A stretch of DNA of 64,000 nucleotides from a bacterium (GTDB lineage Bacteria; Electryoneota; Electryoneia; Electryoneales; Electryoneaceae), in contig JAHLLB010000001.1 of assembly GCA_020444425.1 (NCBI GenBank), positions 330,938 through 394,937 of the forward strand. Direction: 5' to 3'. The notes beneath the pieces were generated by a model that saw only the letters and a list, made by a program, of their open reading frames with translations, was not told the origin of the DNA and did not search any database. The position numbers and the translations under genes were made by a program. Each line of letters begins with the position of its first letter. Position 1 is the first letter of the stretch. Of this stretch, positions 1-9,316 are shown one piece after another.

Positions 1-1
1 T

Positions 2-1666
2 CTGATCATCGGGCTGGTCGCGGTGTGGCTGGTGTTGAATGTGATCGTGCGGCGCGAGTACGTGCAATCCTTCCGCACGGCGATCGAGAAGCGCAGCATC
101 CGTCTCGATCAACAGGTGGTTAATGCGCAGGATCCGGCGTTGTTGGAAACCGTCATCCCGGCGCTTGAAACCGGCAACCAGAAGCAGGTGTTGTACGCGC
201 TGGACCTGATTGAACATGTGCGGCACGAGGAGATCAAGAAACGGCTCACAGCTGTGTTCGAACGGCATCCCTCGCGGGATGTGATTACCCGGGTGCTGCA
301 GAATGCGTTGCATTATGACGATCTCGATCTGCGTGAGATGCTGCAGCCGTATCTGAGCCACGAGGACGCCGAAATCCGGGTCGCGGTGGTGACGTACCTG
401 GTGACCTGGGCGGACGATCAGGCTGCCGCGTTGACAGAGCTGCTCTCCAGCGACAGTGTCCGAGTCCGTATGGCGGCGTTGCGGGTGACGGCGGATCTCG
501 GACGGCACCAGAAAAGTGTCCGCACCGCGATTGACTTCCAGGGCCAGTTCGAAAGCCTGCTCATGCTGTTCGACGAACAGACCGCCGGTGAAGAACCGGA
601 TGATGAACTGATCCGTTCCCTGCGTGTCGAGCTGGCGGAGGTGCTGGGTGCAGTGAATCTGCCGGAATTGTATCCATACCTGCACATGCTGCTGGCTGAT
701 GAGTCAGTGCCGGTTCTACGTGCGGCGGTGCGTGCGGCGGGATCGACCCAGTCCGACGAATTCCTCTACACGCTGGTCGCACATCTGAACACCAAGTATG
801 TGCGCAAGACCGCCCGTGATGCGCTCGCGATGTACGGCGAGGCGCAGATACCGATGTTCATTGACCGATTGAACGACCCACGCGAAAACCAGTACATCCG
901 GCTCAGCATACCGGGCGTGCTCGCACGCATTGGGACGCAGACCGCAGCCAGGGCGTTGCAGGAAAACCTCGTTCAGGATAACATTCATTTGCGTCACGAG
1001 TGCATCCGCTCGCTGAACCGGCTGCGCAATGAATATGAAGACCTGCGTCTCGACCGCTCGCAGTTGGACGAAGATCTGCTCGAGGAAGCTCGAACGTATT
1101 ACTTCACCCTCGAGATCCTGCAGCAGCAAACGGATGACCGGCAGAGCGTCGGATCTCGTTTCGCCTCAGAAGATTTCCCGCGTGCCCGCAAGTTGCTCGT
1201 CCGGGCTTTGGAGGAGCGCCTCGACCGCAACCTCGAGATCATCTTCCGGTTGCTCGGACTGCGGTATGTGCCGGAGGACATGAAGAACGCGTACATGCAG
1301 GTCACCGGCTCGAAGATGGACCTGCGCGCGGACGCGATCGAGTTCCTCGACAATGTGCTCGACCAGAAGTTGAAACGGGTCGTATTGCCGATGGTGGAAA
1401 CGCCGAACGTGGATGTTAAACTCGAGCATGGACGCGAACTGTTCAGCCACGATCCGCCGTCCGGTGAGTACTGCCTGCAAATGCTGCTCGAGGGCGATGA
1501 CGATTGGCTCAAGGTGTGTACCTTGTATACCATCGGGGAAAGCGGCGAGAGATCCTTGAGCCCGTTGGTTGAGGCGCACCTGATGGCCAATGAGCGCATC
1601 GTGCGTGAAACGGCTGAGCTGGCGTACCGGCGTCTGAACATCGAACTCGACAAGATGGGAGCGTAA
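2..1666 (+). CDS. HEAT-repeat C-terminal part of a membrane protein, partial
   Basis: The reading frame is open from the left edge, so the N-terminus lies outside the window. The first residues (LIIGLVAVWLVLNVIV) form the end of a transmembrane helix, followed by a basic stretch (RREYVQSFR). The rest is helical, with repeated HEAT/armadillo-like units such as LSHEDAEIRVAVVTYL and SSDSVRVRMAALRVT across roughly residues 35-340, and a second helical block up to the stop. A last membrane helix followed by cytoplasmic HEAT repeats recalls MFS or nucleotide-carrier-like transporters with HEAT extensions, which are often linked to a cyclic-nucleotide-binding domain; the next gene encodes such a domain 8 bases downstream. 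The transporter identity is inference; the HEAT region is clear. Confidence 0.7.
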   Translation: MIIGLVAVWLVLNVIVRREYVQSFRTAIEKRSIRLDQQVVNAQDPALLETVIPALETGNQKQVLYALDLIEHVRHEEIKKRLTAVFERHPSRDVITRVLQNALHYDDLDLREMLQPYLSHEDAEIRVAVVTYLVTWADDQAAALTELLSSDSVRVRMAALRVTADLGRHQKSVRTAIDFQGQFESLLMLFDEQTAGEEPDDELIRSLRVELAEVLGAVNLPELYPYLHMLLADESVPVLRAAVRAAGSTQSDEFLYTLVAHLNTKYVRKTARDALAMYGEAQIPMFIDRLNDPRENQYIRLSIPGVLARIGTQTAARALQENLVQDNIHLRHECIRSLNRLRNEYEDLRLDRSQLDEDLLEEARTYYFTLEILQQQTDDRQSVGSRFASEDFPRARKLLVRALEERLDRNLEIIFRLLGLRYVPEDMKNAYMQVTGSKMDLRADAIEFLDNVLDQKLKRVVLPMVETPNVDVKLEHGRELFSHDPPSGEYCLQMLLEGDDDWLKVCTLYTIGESGERSLSPLVEAHLMANERIVRETAELAYRRLNIELDKMGA

Positions 1667-1674
1667 ACCAACCC

Positions 1675-2106
1675 ATGCTGACCACGGTCGAAAAAGTCAT
1701 CTTCCTGCAGGACATTGACGTGTTCCAGAGCATCAGCACGTCCGACCTCGCCTACCTTGCCGCGATCACCGAAGAAATGGAAGCGGATGAAGGACGCGTG
1801 CTGTTCAAGGAAGGGGACGCGTCCGATTCGATGTACATGGTGATTGAAGGCACGGTCCGTCTGCTGCGCAACGACACCGAGGTGATGACCGCCGGGTTCA
1901 AGGACGTGTTCGGCACGTGGGCGCTGTTCGATGACGAGCCGCGCATGGTACGTGCTGAGGTGACAGAACACGCGCGCTTGCTGCGCATCGAGAAGGACGA
2001 TTTCATCGACCTGCTCGCCGATCATGTGCAGATCACCCAGGGTGTGTTCAAGGCAATGGTCGGCCGGTTGCGTGGACTGGCCAGCCGTTTCAACAAGCAG
2101 GACTAA
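1675..2106 (+). CDS. Cyclic-nucleotide-binding-like (Crp-type cNMP) domain protein
   Basis: A 143-residue single-domain protein. LQDIDVFQSISTSDLAYLA is the usual entry helix of a cNMP-binding fold, followed by the beta-roll (GRVLFKEGDASDSMYMVIEG) and a C-terminal helix. There is no helix-turn-helix, so it is not a Crp-type regulator by itself. The phosphate-binding cassette reads FGTWALFDDEPRMVRAEV, where the usual FGE-AL glutamate is absent, so nucleotide binding is doubtful. It starts 8 bases after the HEAT-repeat gene and probably works with it as a separate sensory or structural subunit. No strong ribosome-binding site is adjacent; GGGAG lies about 15 bases upstream, inside the preceding gene, suggesting translational coupling. 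Confidence 0.8.
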   Translation: MLTTVEKVIFLQDIDVFQSISTSDLAYLAAITEEMEADEGRVLFKEGDASDSMYMVIEGTVRLLRNDTEVMTAGFKDVFGTWALFDDEPRMVRAEVTEHARLLRIEKDDFIDLLADHVQITQGVFKAMVGRLRGLASRFNKQD

Positions 2107-2255
2107 ATTTTCCCGCCTTCCCGGGTTCTCCGCGGAGTGCCCCGCTCCGGGCTCAAAGATCCGCTCGGGCGATCCTCTTTCCCCTATCTTAGCGTCATTC
2201 TCGTTGATCGTAAACGGGGTATCTGTACTCCCCCCAGCAGGTGTCGGAGGTTGTG

Positions 2256-2732
2256 ATGAATAAAGAGGAACCAACGATTGTCGTGGTGGATGATGAGGAG
2301 ATGGTGGTCTCCAGCATCGAATCGTTCCTCTCCCTGGAAACGGAATACAACGTTGAAACCTTCACCTCGGTGAAGGAGGCGCTGGCGTTTGTCGAGAAGA
2401 ACGAGGTCGATCTCGTGGTCTCTGACTACCTGATGCCGGAGATGAACGGAATCCAGTTCCTCGGTCAGGTACGCAAACTGCAGCCGAACACGCCACGCAT
2501 CATCCTGACGGGTTACGCCGACAAGGAAAACGCGATCAAGGCGATCAACGAGGTCGGTCTGTTCCAGTACATCGAGAAACCGTGGGAAAATGAGGATCTG
2601 TTGATTATCTTCCGCAACGCAATGGAAAAGAAACGGTTGATGGAACAACTGAAGGAAAAAATCGACCAGATCAACAAAGCCTACACCGATTTCAACGATC
2701 TGCAGAAGGAGATCGTGAAGACGTTTATTTGA
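2256..2732 (+). CDS. Receiver-domain response regulator with C-terminal coiled coil
   Basis: A 158-residue CheY-like receiver. The acidic pair is D12-D13, the phospho-acceptor D57 (VVSDYLMPEMNG), the switch threonine T85 (ILTGYAD) and the lysine K108 in the EKPW motif, the form typical of receivers linked to HD-GYP or GAF outputs. After the receiver there is only a charged helix (about residues 120-158, predicted coiled coil) and no DNA-binding or enzymatic domain. I chose ATG 2256 because GGAGG sits five bases upstream; the in-frame GTG at 2241 precedes that site. A strong terminator follows 75 bases downstream. No cognate kinase is adjacent; the NtrY-like kinase near 26 kb is far away. Output is probably by protein contact. 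Confidence 0.88.
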   Translation: MNKEEPTIVVVDDEEMVVSSIESFLSLETEYNVETFTSVKEALAFVEKNEVDLVVSDYLMPEMNGIQFLGQVRKLQPNTPRIILTGYADKENAIKAINEVGLFQYIEKPWENEDLLIIFRNAMEKKRLMEQLKEKIDQINKAYTDFNDLQKEIVKTFI

Positions 2733-2806
2733 ATTTACCTCCATGAATGGAAGCATAGTGCAACAGGGGCATCCGGCCTCTAGGCATACGCTTGAACCAG
2801 ACCGTT

Positions 2807-2845
2807 TGCCGGATTGGCCGTTAAGTCAATCCGGCATTTTCTTTT
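2807..2845 (+). terminator. Rho-independent terminator
   Basis: A perfect 10-bp inverted repeat TGCCGGATTG (2807-2816) and CAATCCGGCA (2827-2836) is followed by TTTTCTTTT. It lies 75 bases after the response regulator stop and just before the AT-rich beta-helix gene, separating the two transcription units. Confidence 0.85.
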
Positions 2846-2873
2846 GACTTGTTCTCTACAGTGAGTGTTGGCC

Positions 2874-4847
2874 ATGGACATACGCTTACTAACAGTTTTA
2901 TTTGGTTTATTCATGTATGTAGAGTCCTCCGCTACTATAATTCGCGTTCCAGATGATTATAGTTCCATTCAAGGAGCTTGCGCGGCATCCAGCGAAGGTG
3001 ATACGGTCCTTGTTGCACCGGGTGAGTACGAAGGTGGGTTGCTGATATCCGAACACGGTTTGACACTAGCAAGTCACTTTATTATAGATGAAGACTCAAC
3101 ACATATCAGTACGACTCGATTGATAGCAAGTTCAAACCGCAAGATCATTACAATAGACAGTACGGTGACAACAAGCATTTCTATCATTGGCTTGACTCTG
3201 TCTGGAGCCCATTATCCCGATGAGGACGGCGGCACGGCCATTGACGCAAGTAACATTGATTTAGTTGTCAGACATTGTATTATTAGCGATAATCATGGAG
3301 ATTATCCATCATTATATGTAAACCATGGCACGATCGAAGTGGCATTTAGCCTCATCACACAAAATTCCGGAGGCGTAACTGGTGGAGGTATAGGCCTATA
3401 TGATTCAATTGTTAATATTATACACAATAATATCATTATGAATGAATGCAACGGTACATCAGGTGGTGGAGTTTCAGTTTCTGCTTGTTCAGGATCAATA
3501 GCCTACAACACGTTCAAGCAAAACGAATCTTTTATTGGAGGTGCACTTTATACCGGGTCACCTGAAGGCTATATTGAAAACATATCTATTCATAACAACG
3601 AATTTTCAGGCAATTCAGCCACTCAAGGTGGCGCGATAAGTGTTTATGCTGTAGATACATTGGCAATGTATGATAATATATTCAGAGACAATCGTGCAAT
3701 AGGAGAATCTGCTTTACAACCATTTGCAGGAGCAGTATTTTTACTTTCAGGGATACTAAATGGCAACATATACAATAATGAATTTTATTATAATAGTGCA
3801 TTAGCCAAGGGTGGTGCAATGATTGTTTCATCAAACGCAAACATATTTAATAATTTGTTTTATAAAAATAAAGCTGGCATAACCTATTGTATAGGAACAC
3901 TAAGCGTAAATGGAAGTACATCAAACGCGAACTTGTACAATAATATTTTTTACTCAAACACAAGAAATCCCTCCAGTTATATTTACGACTGTGGCAGCAT
4001 ATCCGCAGCTCATGGAACCATTATAACATATTCTAGTAATGATTTCTATGAAAATAAACCCTATGCGGCTGGCTATTATGAAGAAGTAAATAATCGCGGA
4101 ACTTTAAATGTACAAAACAACTTTTGGGGAGACGCATCTGGACCATACCATGCCCTTCAGAATCCCGAGGGTCTGGGTGATAGCGTCATGGTCGACTTGG
4201 CTATTCTCCCGTTTTCGCCTACGCCTTTCACCTCTCGCTGGTTGCGTGCGCCTGAACCTCTGGAATTGCTTATTCCTGCCGAAGGCGACTTTCTCAGCGA
4301 GGATACGGTCATCTTTCTCTGGAATGCGGCACCCGATTCCACTCCGCATGACACATTGCGGTACACTCTTGAGATAGCGGACAATCCAGAGTTCGCCGAT
4401 GCATGGATGATCGACACGGACACCGACACGACATCCACGGTCACTGGCCTGAATTGGGAACACTCCTACTATTGGCGTGTCGAGGCGCGCGACATCTACG
4501 ACCTGCGGACGTATTCCACTGAGACACGTTCGTTCATGCTGACAGAGGTTCCCGAGCCTCAAACCGCCGGTCTACCCAGAGAATGGGCGATTGACCACAT
4601 CTATCCGAATCCGTTCAACCGCATGACACAAATTGTTCTCTCTGTCCCAGGAGCGGCTACATCGATTCCGGTCCAGGTCGACATATTTGATTTGCAGGGA
4701 CGGTTGGTTGATACCCTGCACGGCGGTGTGTTGGCTGCTGGACAACGGCGTTTGTTATGGCAGCCACAGAGCGCTGCAGGAATGTATTTCATCCGCGTAA
4801 CCGCCGGAAACTGGCAGGCAATGAGGAAAGTTGTTTACCTCAAGTAA
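2874..4847 (+). CDS. Secreted right-handed beta-helix protein with C-terminal sorting-like domain
   Basis: Signal peptide at residues 1-20 (hydrophobic core LLTVLFGLFMYV), then VPDDYSSIQGACAASSEGD, the standard opening of parallel beta-helix proteins (pectate-lyase-like / DUF1565-type). Many Asn-rich rungs (NIYNNEF, NLYNNIFYSN) run to about residue 430. A fibronectin-III-like domain follows (about 465-560), then a C-terminal module beginning IYPNPFNRMTQIV and ending MRKVVYLK. It is probably a surface or extracellular carbohydrate- or cell-binding protein; no catalytic residues can be assigned. The beta-helix part is strongly AT-rich (about 35-40% GC) while the last 650 bases have the GC content of the neighbours, suggesting a mosaic or horizontally acquired gene. 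ATG 2874 puts the signal peptide first; GTG 2865 is an alternative. Confidence 0.8.
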   Translation: MDIRLLTVLFGLFMYVESSATIIRVPDDYSSIQGACAASSEGDTVLVAPGEYEGGLLISEHGLTLASHFIIDEDSTHISTTRLIASSNRKIITIDSTVTTSISIIGLTLSGAHYPDEDGGTAIDASNIDLVVRHCIISDNHGDYPSLYVNHGTIEVAFSLITQNSGGVTGGGIGLYDSIVNIIHNNIIMNECNGTSGGGVSVSACSGSIAYNTFKQNESFIGGALYTGSPEGYIENISIHNNEFSGNSATQGGAISVYAVDTLAMYDNIFRDNRAIGESALQPFAGAVFLLSGILNGNIYNNEFYYNSALAKGGAMIVSSNANIFNNLFYKNKAGITYCIGTLSVNGSTSNANLYNNIFYSNTRNPSSYIYDCGSISAAHGTIITYSSNDFYENKPYAAGYYEEVNNRGTLNVQNNFWGDASGPYHALQNPEGLGDSVMVDLAILPFSPTPFTSRWLRAPEPLELLIPAEGDFLSEDTVIFLWNAAPDSTPHDTLRYTLEIADNPEFADAWMIDTDTDTTSTVTGLNWEHSYYWRVEARDIYDLRTYSTETRSFMLTEVPEPQTAGLPREWAIDHIYPNPFNRMTQIVLSVPGAATSIPVQVDIFDLQGRLVDTLHGGVLAAGQRRLLWQPQSAAGMYFIRVTAGNWQAMRKVVYLK

Positions 4848-4958
4848 CGCCTGCCAGACTACCCTCGTTTGATCATCAACAGACTGCTTGTTTTCATAAG
4901 TCTTTTTGGCCAGTTCATTCGCGTCTGGTGATGATTCTCAAATCCTGGAAACAGACGG

Positions 4959-4992
4959 ATCGGGGACACTTACTCCGCTAAGTGTCCCCGAT
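4959..4992. repeat. GGGGACACTT palindromic hairpin, copy 1
   Basis: Perfect 14-bp inverted repeat ATCGGGGACACTTA / TAAGTGTCCCCGAT with a 6-base loop. Related copies lie at 12799-12831 and 61474-61505. It sits between two convergent genes, 107 bases beyond the stop of the RND pump gene, and has no T-tract. It resembles REP-type elements of the GGGGACA class; no associated transposase is in the window. Confidence 0.85.
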
Positions 4993-5014
4993 TAATCTAG
5001 TACACACTGTGTAT

Positions 5015-5044
5015 CTTTTCCTGTCTTTTCCTGTCTTTTCCTGT
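5015..5044. repeat. Three tandem 10-bp units (CTTTTCCTGT)
   Basis: Three exact head-to-tail copies of CTTTTCCTGT. They are followed up to the RND stop codon by pyrimidine-rich DNA containing several GTACTTCC words. The same words follow the second hairpin copy near 12.85 kb, so the hairpin and this tail may travel together. Confidence 0.7.
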
Positions 5045-5098
5045 CGTTTACTTTCTCTTACTTCGTACTTCCTTTCGACTTTGTACTCCAGTACTTCC

Positions 5099-8000
5099 CT
5101 ACCCCATAATCCGTTTCAACTCCCCCACCCTTGTCCTGTCATACTTTAGCCGGAAGAAGAGAGAGTACAGGATCGGGACAACGCCGAGCGTGAGCACGGT
5201 CGAGAAGATCAGGCCGAACATGATCGCGACAGCCATACTCTCCCACATCGGCCCACCGCCGAGGTAGAGCGGAATCATCCCGCCGATGGTCGTCGCGGTG
5301 GTCATCAGGATCGGACGCAGCCGCCGTTGCGACGCCTCGATCACTGCCCGATGCTGTTCGACGCCGTTTTCTTCGATCTCGAGTTTGATCCGGTCAAGCA
5401 GCACGATGGCGTTATTGATCACAATGCCAACGAGCGCAATGATCCCGAGGAAGGTCATGAAGCCCATCACGCCGTTCATGATGAACAGTCCGACGAACAC
5501 GCCGATAATCGCCAGCGGCACGGTGATCAGGATGATAATCGGCCGGCGCAGGCTGTTGAACTGCGCGACGAGCAGCAGGATGATGATGCCCAGCGCCAGC
5601 GGCAGTTTCGCCATGATCGACTGCTGCGATTCCACCGACGATTCCAGCTCTCCACCGAACTCGTAGTTGTACCCAATCGGCCAGTTGTTCTTCTGTTCGT
5701 CCAGCCATGGTCGCACGGCGTTGACAACGTCCATCGCGTAGACACCGTCCGCCGTGTAGCACGACACGGTCACCGACTTCTGCCGGTCGCGGCGGAGGAT
5801 TTTCGACGGCTCCCAGACGACGCTGAGATCCGCGACCTGCTTCAACGGGACGGTGCGGCCGGTCGATTGCGAAAAGACGTCCAGCGTTTCCAGTTTGCGG
5901 AAGTCGTCCCGGTCGGCCGCTTCCGCGCGCAGGATGACGGGGATGACGTCCTCGTCCTCACGGAATTCGCTGGCGGTGATCCCTGCGAGACTGGACTGCA
6001 GGCTGACGGCGATGTCCATGCTGGACACACCGGCCATGCGTGCGCGTGGCTGATCGACGTCGACCACCAGCTTCTTGACCCGTGGGCCCCAGTTGTCGGC
6101 GATGTTTTTTGTGCCGGGAATGGCGGCCAGTTCTGCTTTCATCCCGTCAACGATGGTGAACAGTTCGTCTGCATCATCACCACTGAGTCGGATCTGCACT
6201 GGCGCGGCGACCGGCGGCCCGAGGTCGAGCGGAATCACCTTGATGTCAAGATCCGGGTAGCGATCCCAGAGGAAGCGCTCCATGCGTGGCATGATCACAT
6301 CCGCCGCCTCACGGCTGGTGGTGTTGATCAGAATACGCGCCAGTTCTTCCTTTTCCGGCTGCACGTCCGCCGCGAGTGTGAATCGCGGGCTGCCGCGTCC
6401 AATCCAGCTTGACCAGTTAAGGATACCTTCGGGGCGATCTTCGTCCACGAGGAAACTGTCGGCGAGGAACGTTTCGAGGTCAGCGACCATCTCGTCGGTC
6501 TTGTCAATCGTGGTACCGACGGGGAATTCCATCGTCGCACGGATGAACGCACGATCCGACGCGGGGAAGAACAGGCCGGGGATCACCTTGCCAAGTTGCA
6601 TCGCGCCGACGAACATCAGCACGACAACTCCGATCGACACCCAGCGTTTGTTCAAGATGGTGATCAGGAACCCACGATACCAGCGATAGAAGCGGGTGTT
6701 GTAGGTGGATGCATCGCTGCCGCCGGTCTTCTTCGCCTTCATCACCAGCGCCGCAAGCATCGGGATCATGGTCAGTGACAGGATCCATGATGACAATAGA
6801 GCGATGGTGACCACGCGGAACAGGTCGGCGGTGTATTCGCCGGTGGACGATTCCGCCAGCGCAATCGGCAAGAAGGCGGCGGCGGTGGTCAGCGACGAGG
6901 TCAGCAGCGGAACCCGCAGCTCCTTCGCGGATTCGATTGCGGCGTCCACCTTTGACTTGCCTTCCTGGATCGAGACGAGGATGCTTTCCGACATCACGAT
7001 GGCGTTGTCCACCAGCATCCCGAGCGCGATAATCAGCGCGGCGAGGGAAATGGTGTTGATCGTAATGCTGAACACATCCATCAGCACCAGCGACATCAGC
7101 ATCGTCATCGGGATCAACGTGGCGACAATCATCCCGGTGCGCAGCCCGAGGAAGATCAGCATCACGACGACAACGATCACGATCGCCTGCAACAGGTTGC
7201 TGACGAAGTCGTTGACCGATTCCTCGACGACTTGCGGCTGGAAGTAGAGTTCCTCGAACTCGATGCCGATTGGATAAACCTGCTGCAGCCGGGCGACGGT
7301 TGCGCGCACATCTTCGCCGAGGGTGATGATGTTGCCGCCGTCACGCATCGACACGCCCAACCCGAGGCACGATTCGCCGGTGGCCCGCATCTTCGATTCG
7401 ACCGGGTCAACGTACCCGCGTTCAACGGTCGCGATGTCTTCCAGGTACAACAGTTCCGGACTGCCGGGGATCGAGATGACGGTTTTCCGCAACTCATCCA
7501 CGCTCTCAAAGTTGCCGGTTGGTTCGAGGGCGATACGTTCCTGGCTGGTGGTGATATTTCCGCCCGGGAACAGGATATTCTGTGATTCGAGAATGTTGCT
7601 CAGCTGCGACGGGCTCAGACCCAGCTGAGCGAGACGGGCGTTGTTGTATTCGACGAAGATGCGCTCTTCCTGCGCACCGTAGATCTCGACCTTGGCGACG
7701 TCCGGCAGGCGGAGGAATTCCTCGCGTACCTGGTCGGCGACTTTCTTCAGCTCGGCGTAGCTGTACCCCTCCCCCGTGAGTCCGTAAATGACGCCGAACA
7801 CGTCACCGAACTCATCATTGACCATCGGGCCGATGACATTGGACGGCAGATCAGATTTGACCGCCTGAACCTTGCGCCGCAAGTTGTCCCAGATCGGTCG
7901 CATGTTCTTCTCGCTCTCCTTGATCTCGACGTAGACGAGCGAGACTCCGGTCTGGGATTCACTGGTGACGAAACGCAGTTCTGGAATCTGCTGCACGGCG

Positions 8001-8206
8001 GATTCGATCGGGTCGGTGACGAGGCTTTCGACCCGTTCCGGGCTTGCACCGGGAAAAACAGTGGTCACCACGGCAATTCGGATGATGAAGCCGGGGTCTT
8101 CCCGTTGCGGCAGATTGAAAAAGGCCGAGATTCCGGCACCGATGATCAACAGCAGTACGATCGCGGTAATCCGGTTTTTCTCGATGGCCAGTTGGGTGAT
8201 CGACAT
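5099..8206 (-). CDS. RND-family efflux pump (HAE1/AcrB-like inner-membrane subunit)
   Basis: A 1035-residue protein of the length and layout of hydrophobe/amphiphile RND transporters: an N-terminal membrane helix (ITAIVLLLIIGAGISAFF), a large periplasmic loop, helices 2-6, a second periplasmic loop and helices 8-12. Typical blocks are PGASPERVESLVTDPIE, GMLVDNAIVMSES in helix 4 and IVINNAIVLLDRI in helix 10. The proton-relay Asp pair of AcrB is Asp-Asn here and the helix-10 lysine is Asn, as in several RND subfamilies, so coupling may differ from AcrB. The start at 8206 has GGGGAG seven bases upstream. It follows the adaptor gene by 15 bases and is the last gene of a minus-strand efflux operon. 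The substrate cannot be read from sequence. Confidence 0.93.
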   Translation of the reverse strand: MSITQLAIEKNRITAIVLLLIIGAGISAFFNLPQREDPGFIIRIAVVTTVFPGASPERVESLVTDPIESAVQQIPELRFVTSESQTGVSLVYVEIKESEKNMRPIWDNLRRKVQAVKSDLPSNVIGPMVNDEFGDVFGVIYGLTGEGYSYAELKKVADQVREEFLRLPDVAKVEIYGAQEERIFVEYNNARLAQLGLSPSQLSNILESQNILFPGGNITTSQERIALEPTGNFESVDELRKTVISIPGSPELLYLEDIATVERGYVDPVESKMRATGESCLGLGVSMRDGGNIITLGEDVRATVARLQQVYPIGIEFEELYFQPQVVEESVNDFVSNLLQAIVIVVVVMLIFLGLRTGMIVATLIPMTMLMSLVLMDVFSITINTISLAALIIALGMLVDNAIVMSESILVSIQEGKSKVDAAIESAKELRVPLLTSSLTTAAAFLPIALAESSTGEYTADLFRVVTIALLSSWILSLTMIPMLAALVMKAKKTGGSDASTYNTRFYRWYRGFLITILNKRWVSIGVVVLMFVGAMQLGKVIPGLFFPASDRAFIRATMEFPVGTTIDKTDEMVADLETFLADSFLVDEDRPEGILNWSSWIGRGSPRFTLAADVQPEKEELARILINTTSREAADVIMPRMERFLWDRYPDLDIKVIPLDLGPPVAAPVQIRLSGDDADELFTIVDGMKAELAAIPGTKNIADNWGPRVKKLVVDVDQPRARMAGVSSMDIAVSLQSSLAGITASEFREDEDVIPVILRAEAADRDDFRKLETLDVFSQSTGRTVPLKQVADLSVVWEPSKILRRDRQKSVTVSCYTADGVYAMDVVNAVRPWLDEQKNNWPIGYNYEFGGELESSVESQQSIMAKLPLALGIIILLLVAQFNSLRRPIIILITVPLAIIGVFVGLFIMNGVMGFMTFLGIIALVGIVINNAIVLLDRIKLEIEENGVEQHRAVIEASQRRLRPILMTTATTIGGMIPLYLGGGPMWESMAVAIMFGLIFSTVLTLGVVPILYSLFFRLKYDRTRVGELKRIMG

Positions 8207-8221
8207 GATGCGGCTCCCCGG

Positions 8222-9316
8222 TTACAGCAGTTTGACGCGTTGGCCATCAACGATTTTACTCACTCCGGCGGTGACGACGAGTTCTCCTTCGAGGATACCG
8301 TCGAGGATTTCCAGCCCTTCCGGCGTCAACTCACCGACTCGGACCATCCGCCGGCGTGTGATGCCGATTCCCTCCTCCGTGCCGGGTTCAACGACGAACA
8401 CGTAGCGGCCGGTGTGATCCTCACCCACAGCGTGCGGCGGAACCACGATGTGTTCGACAGTCGCTGCAGTTTCGAAGCGGAAAGACACCTCCGCCGCCAT
8501 GCCGGGACGGATATCATCCTGGTCCAGGTTCAACTGGACCGTGACCGGGAAGGTGGTCGCGAATCCGGTCGAGGAGACGCCGACCTCGGTGACGGTAGCG
8601 TCAAACGTGGTATTGGGCATGGACGGAAACTCGACTTTCGCCGGGCTGCCCTGCTTGACCTGGGTGATCAGCACTTCCGGCACGGACACCGACACTTCCG
8701 GTTTGCCGCCGGAGGTCATGTCGACCACACGGCTCCCCGGGCTGACATTCTCATTCTCGTCCACGAACACCGCTGCGATGTTGCCGTCACTCTGGGCGAT
8801 CAGCCTCGTGTACTGTACCTGCAGTTCAGCCAGTTCCAGGCGTTGCTCGATGGAACGTACCTGTGCTTGCGCGGATTCGTACCCGGCCTGCGCCTGGTCC
8901 AATTGCGATTTGGACGCGTTGTTGTTCTCATACAACGCCATCGTGCGTTCGTAGCTGGCGTTGGCGTTACGCAGTTGCGCCTGCGCCTGTGCCAACGCCG
9001 CCCGCGCCTCTTCCGCCTGCAGGTTGTAGTCGTTGGGGTCGAGGCTGGCGATAACCTGCCCGCGCCGGACCTTGTCGCCAACGTTGACGTTCACCCGTTG
9101 CACGGTTCCAGCGACCTTGAAGCTGAGCGTCGACTCGACACCCGGCTGAGCGATGCCGGAGAAGGTGCGCACCCGGCTGCCGCCGGTGAGCAGGGCTTTC
9201 TCATAGCGTACGGGCCGAAATGGGGCTTCCGTCACCGCCGCTTCCTTGCCGCAGGAAACCAGCAGCAGGGCGGTACACGCTGCGAAGATCAGGTTTCGAG
9301 TGAGTGATCGGGGCAT
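8222..9316 (-). CDS. RND efflux periplasmic adaptor lipoprotein (HlyD/AcrA family)
   Basis: A 364-residue membrane-fusion protein. A lipoprotein signal ends at LVSC (Cys22), so it is probably anchored by lipid. A split biotinyl-lipoyl-like domain (RVNVNVGDKVRRGQVIASLD; IAQSDGNIAAVFVDENENV) flanks an alpha-helical hairpin rich in Ala, Gln and Glu (about residues 90-155), followed by beta-barrel and membrane-proximal domains. I chose ATG 9316, with AAGAGG six bases upstream; an in-frame TTG at 9337 would add seven residues before the lipoprotein signal. It lies directly upstream of the RND pump and links that pump to the TolC-like partner encoded 400 bases further upstream. Confidence 0.92.
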   Translation of the reverse strand: MPRSLTRNLIFAACTALLLVSCGKEAAVTEAPFRPVRYEKALLTGGSRVRTFSGIAQPGVESTLSFKVAGTVQRVNVNVGDKVRRGQVIASLDPNDYNLQAEEARAALAQAQAQLRNANASYERTMALYENNNASKSQLDQAQAGYESAQAQVRSIEQRLELAELQVQYTRLIAQSDGNIAAVFVDENENVSPGSRVVDMTSGGKPEVSVSVPEVLITQVKQGSPAKVEFPSMPNTTFDATVTEVGVSSTGFATTFPVTVQLNLDQDDIRPGMAAEVSFRFETAATVEHIVVPPHAVGEDHTGRYVFVVEPGTEEGIGITRRRMVRVGELTPEGLEILDGILEGELVVTAGVSKIVDGQRVKLL

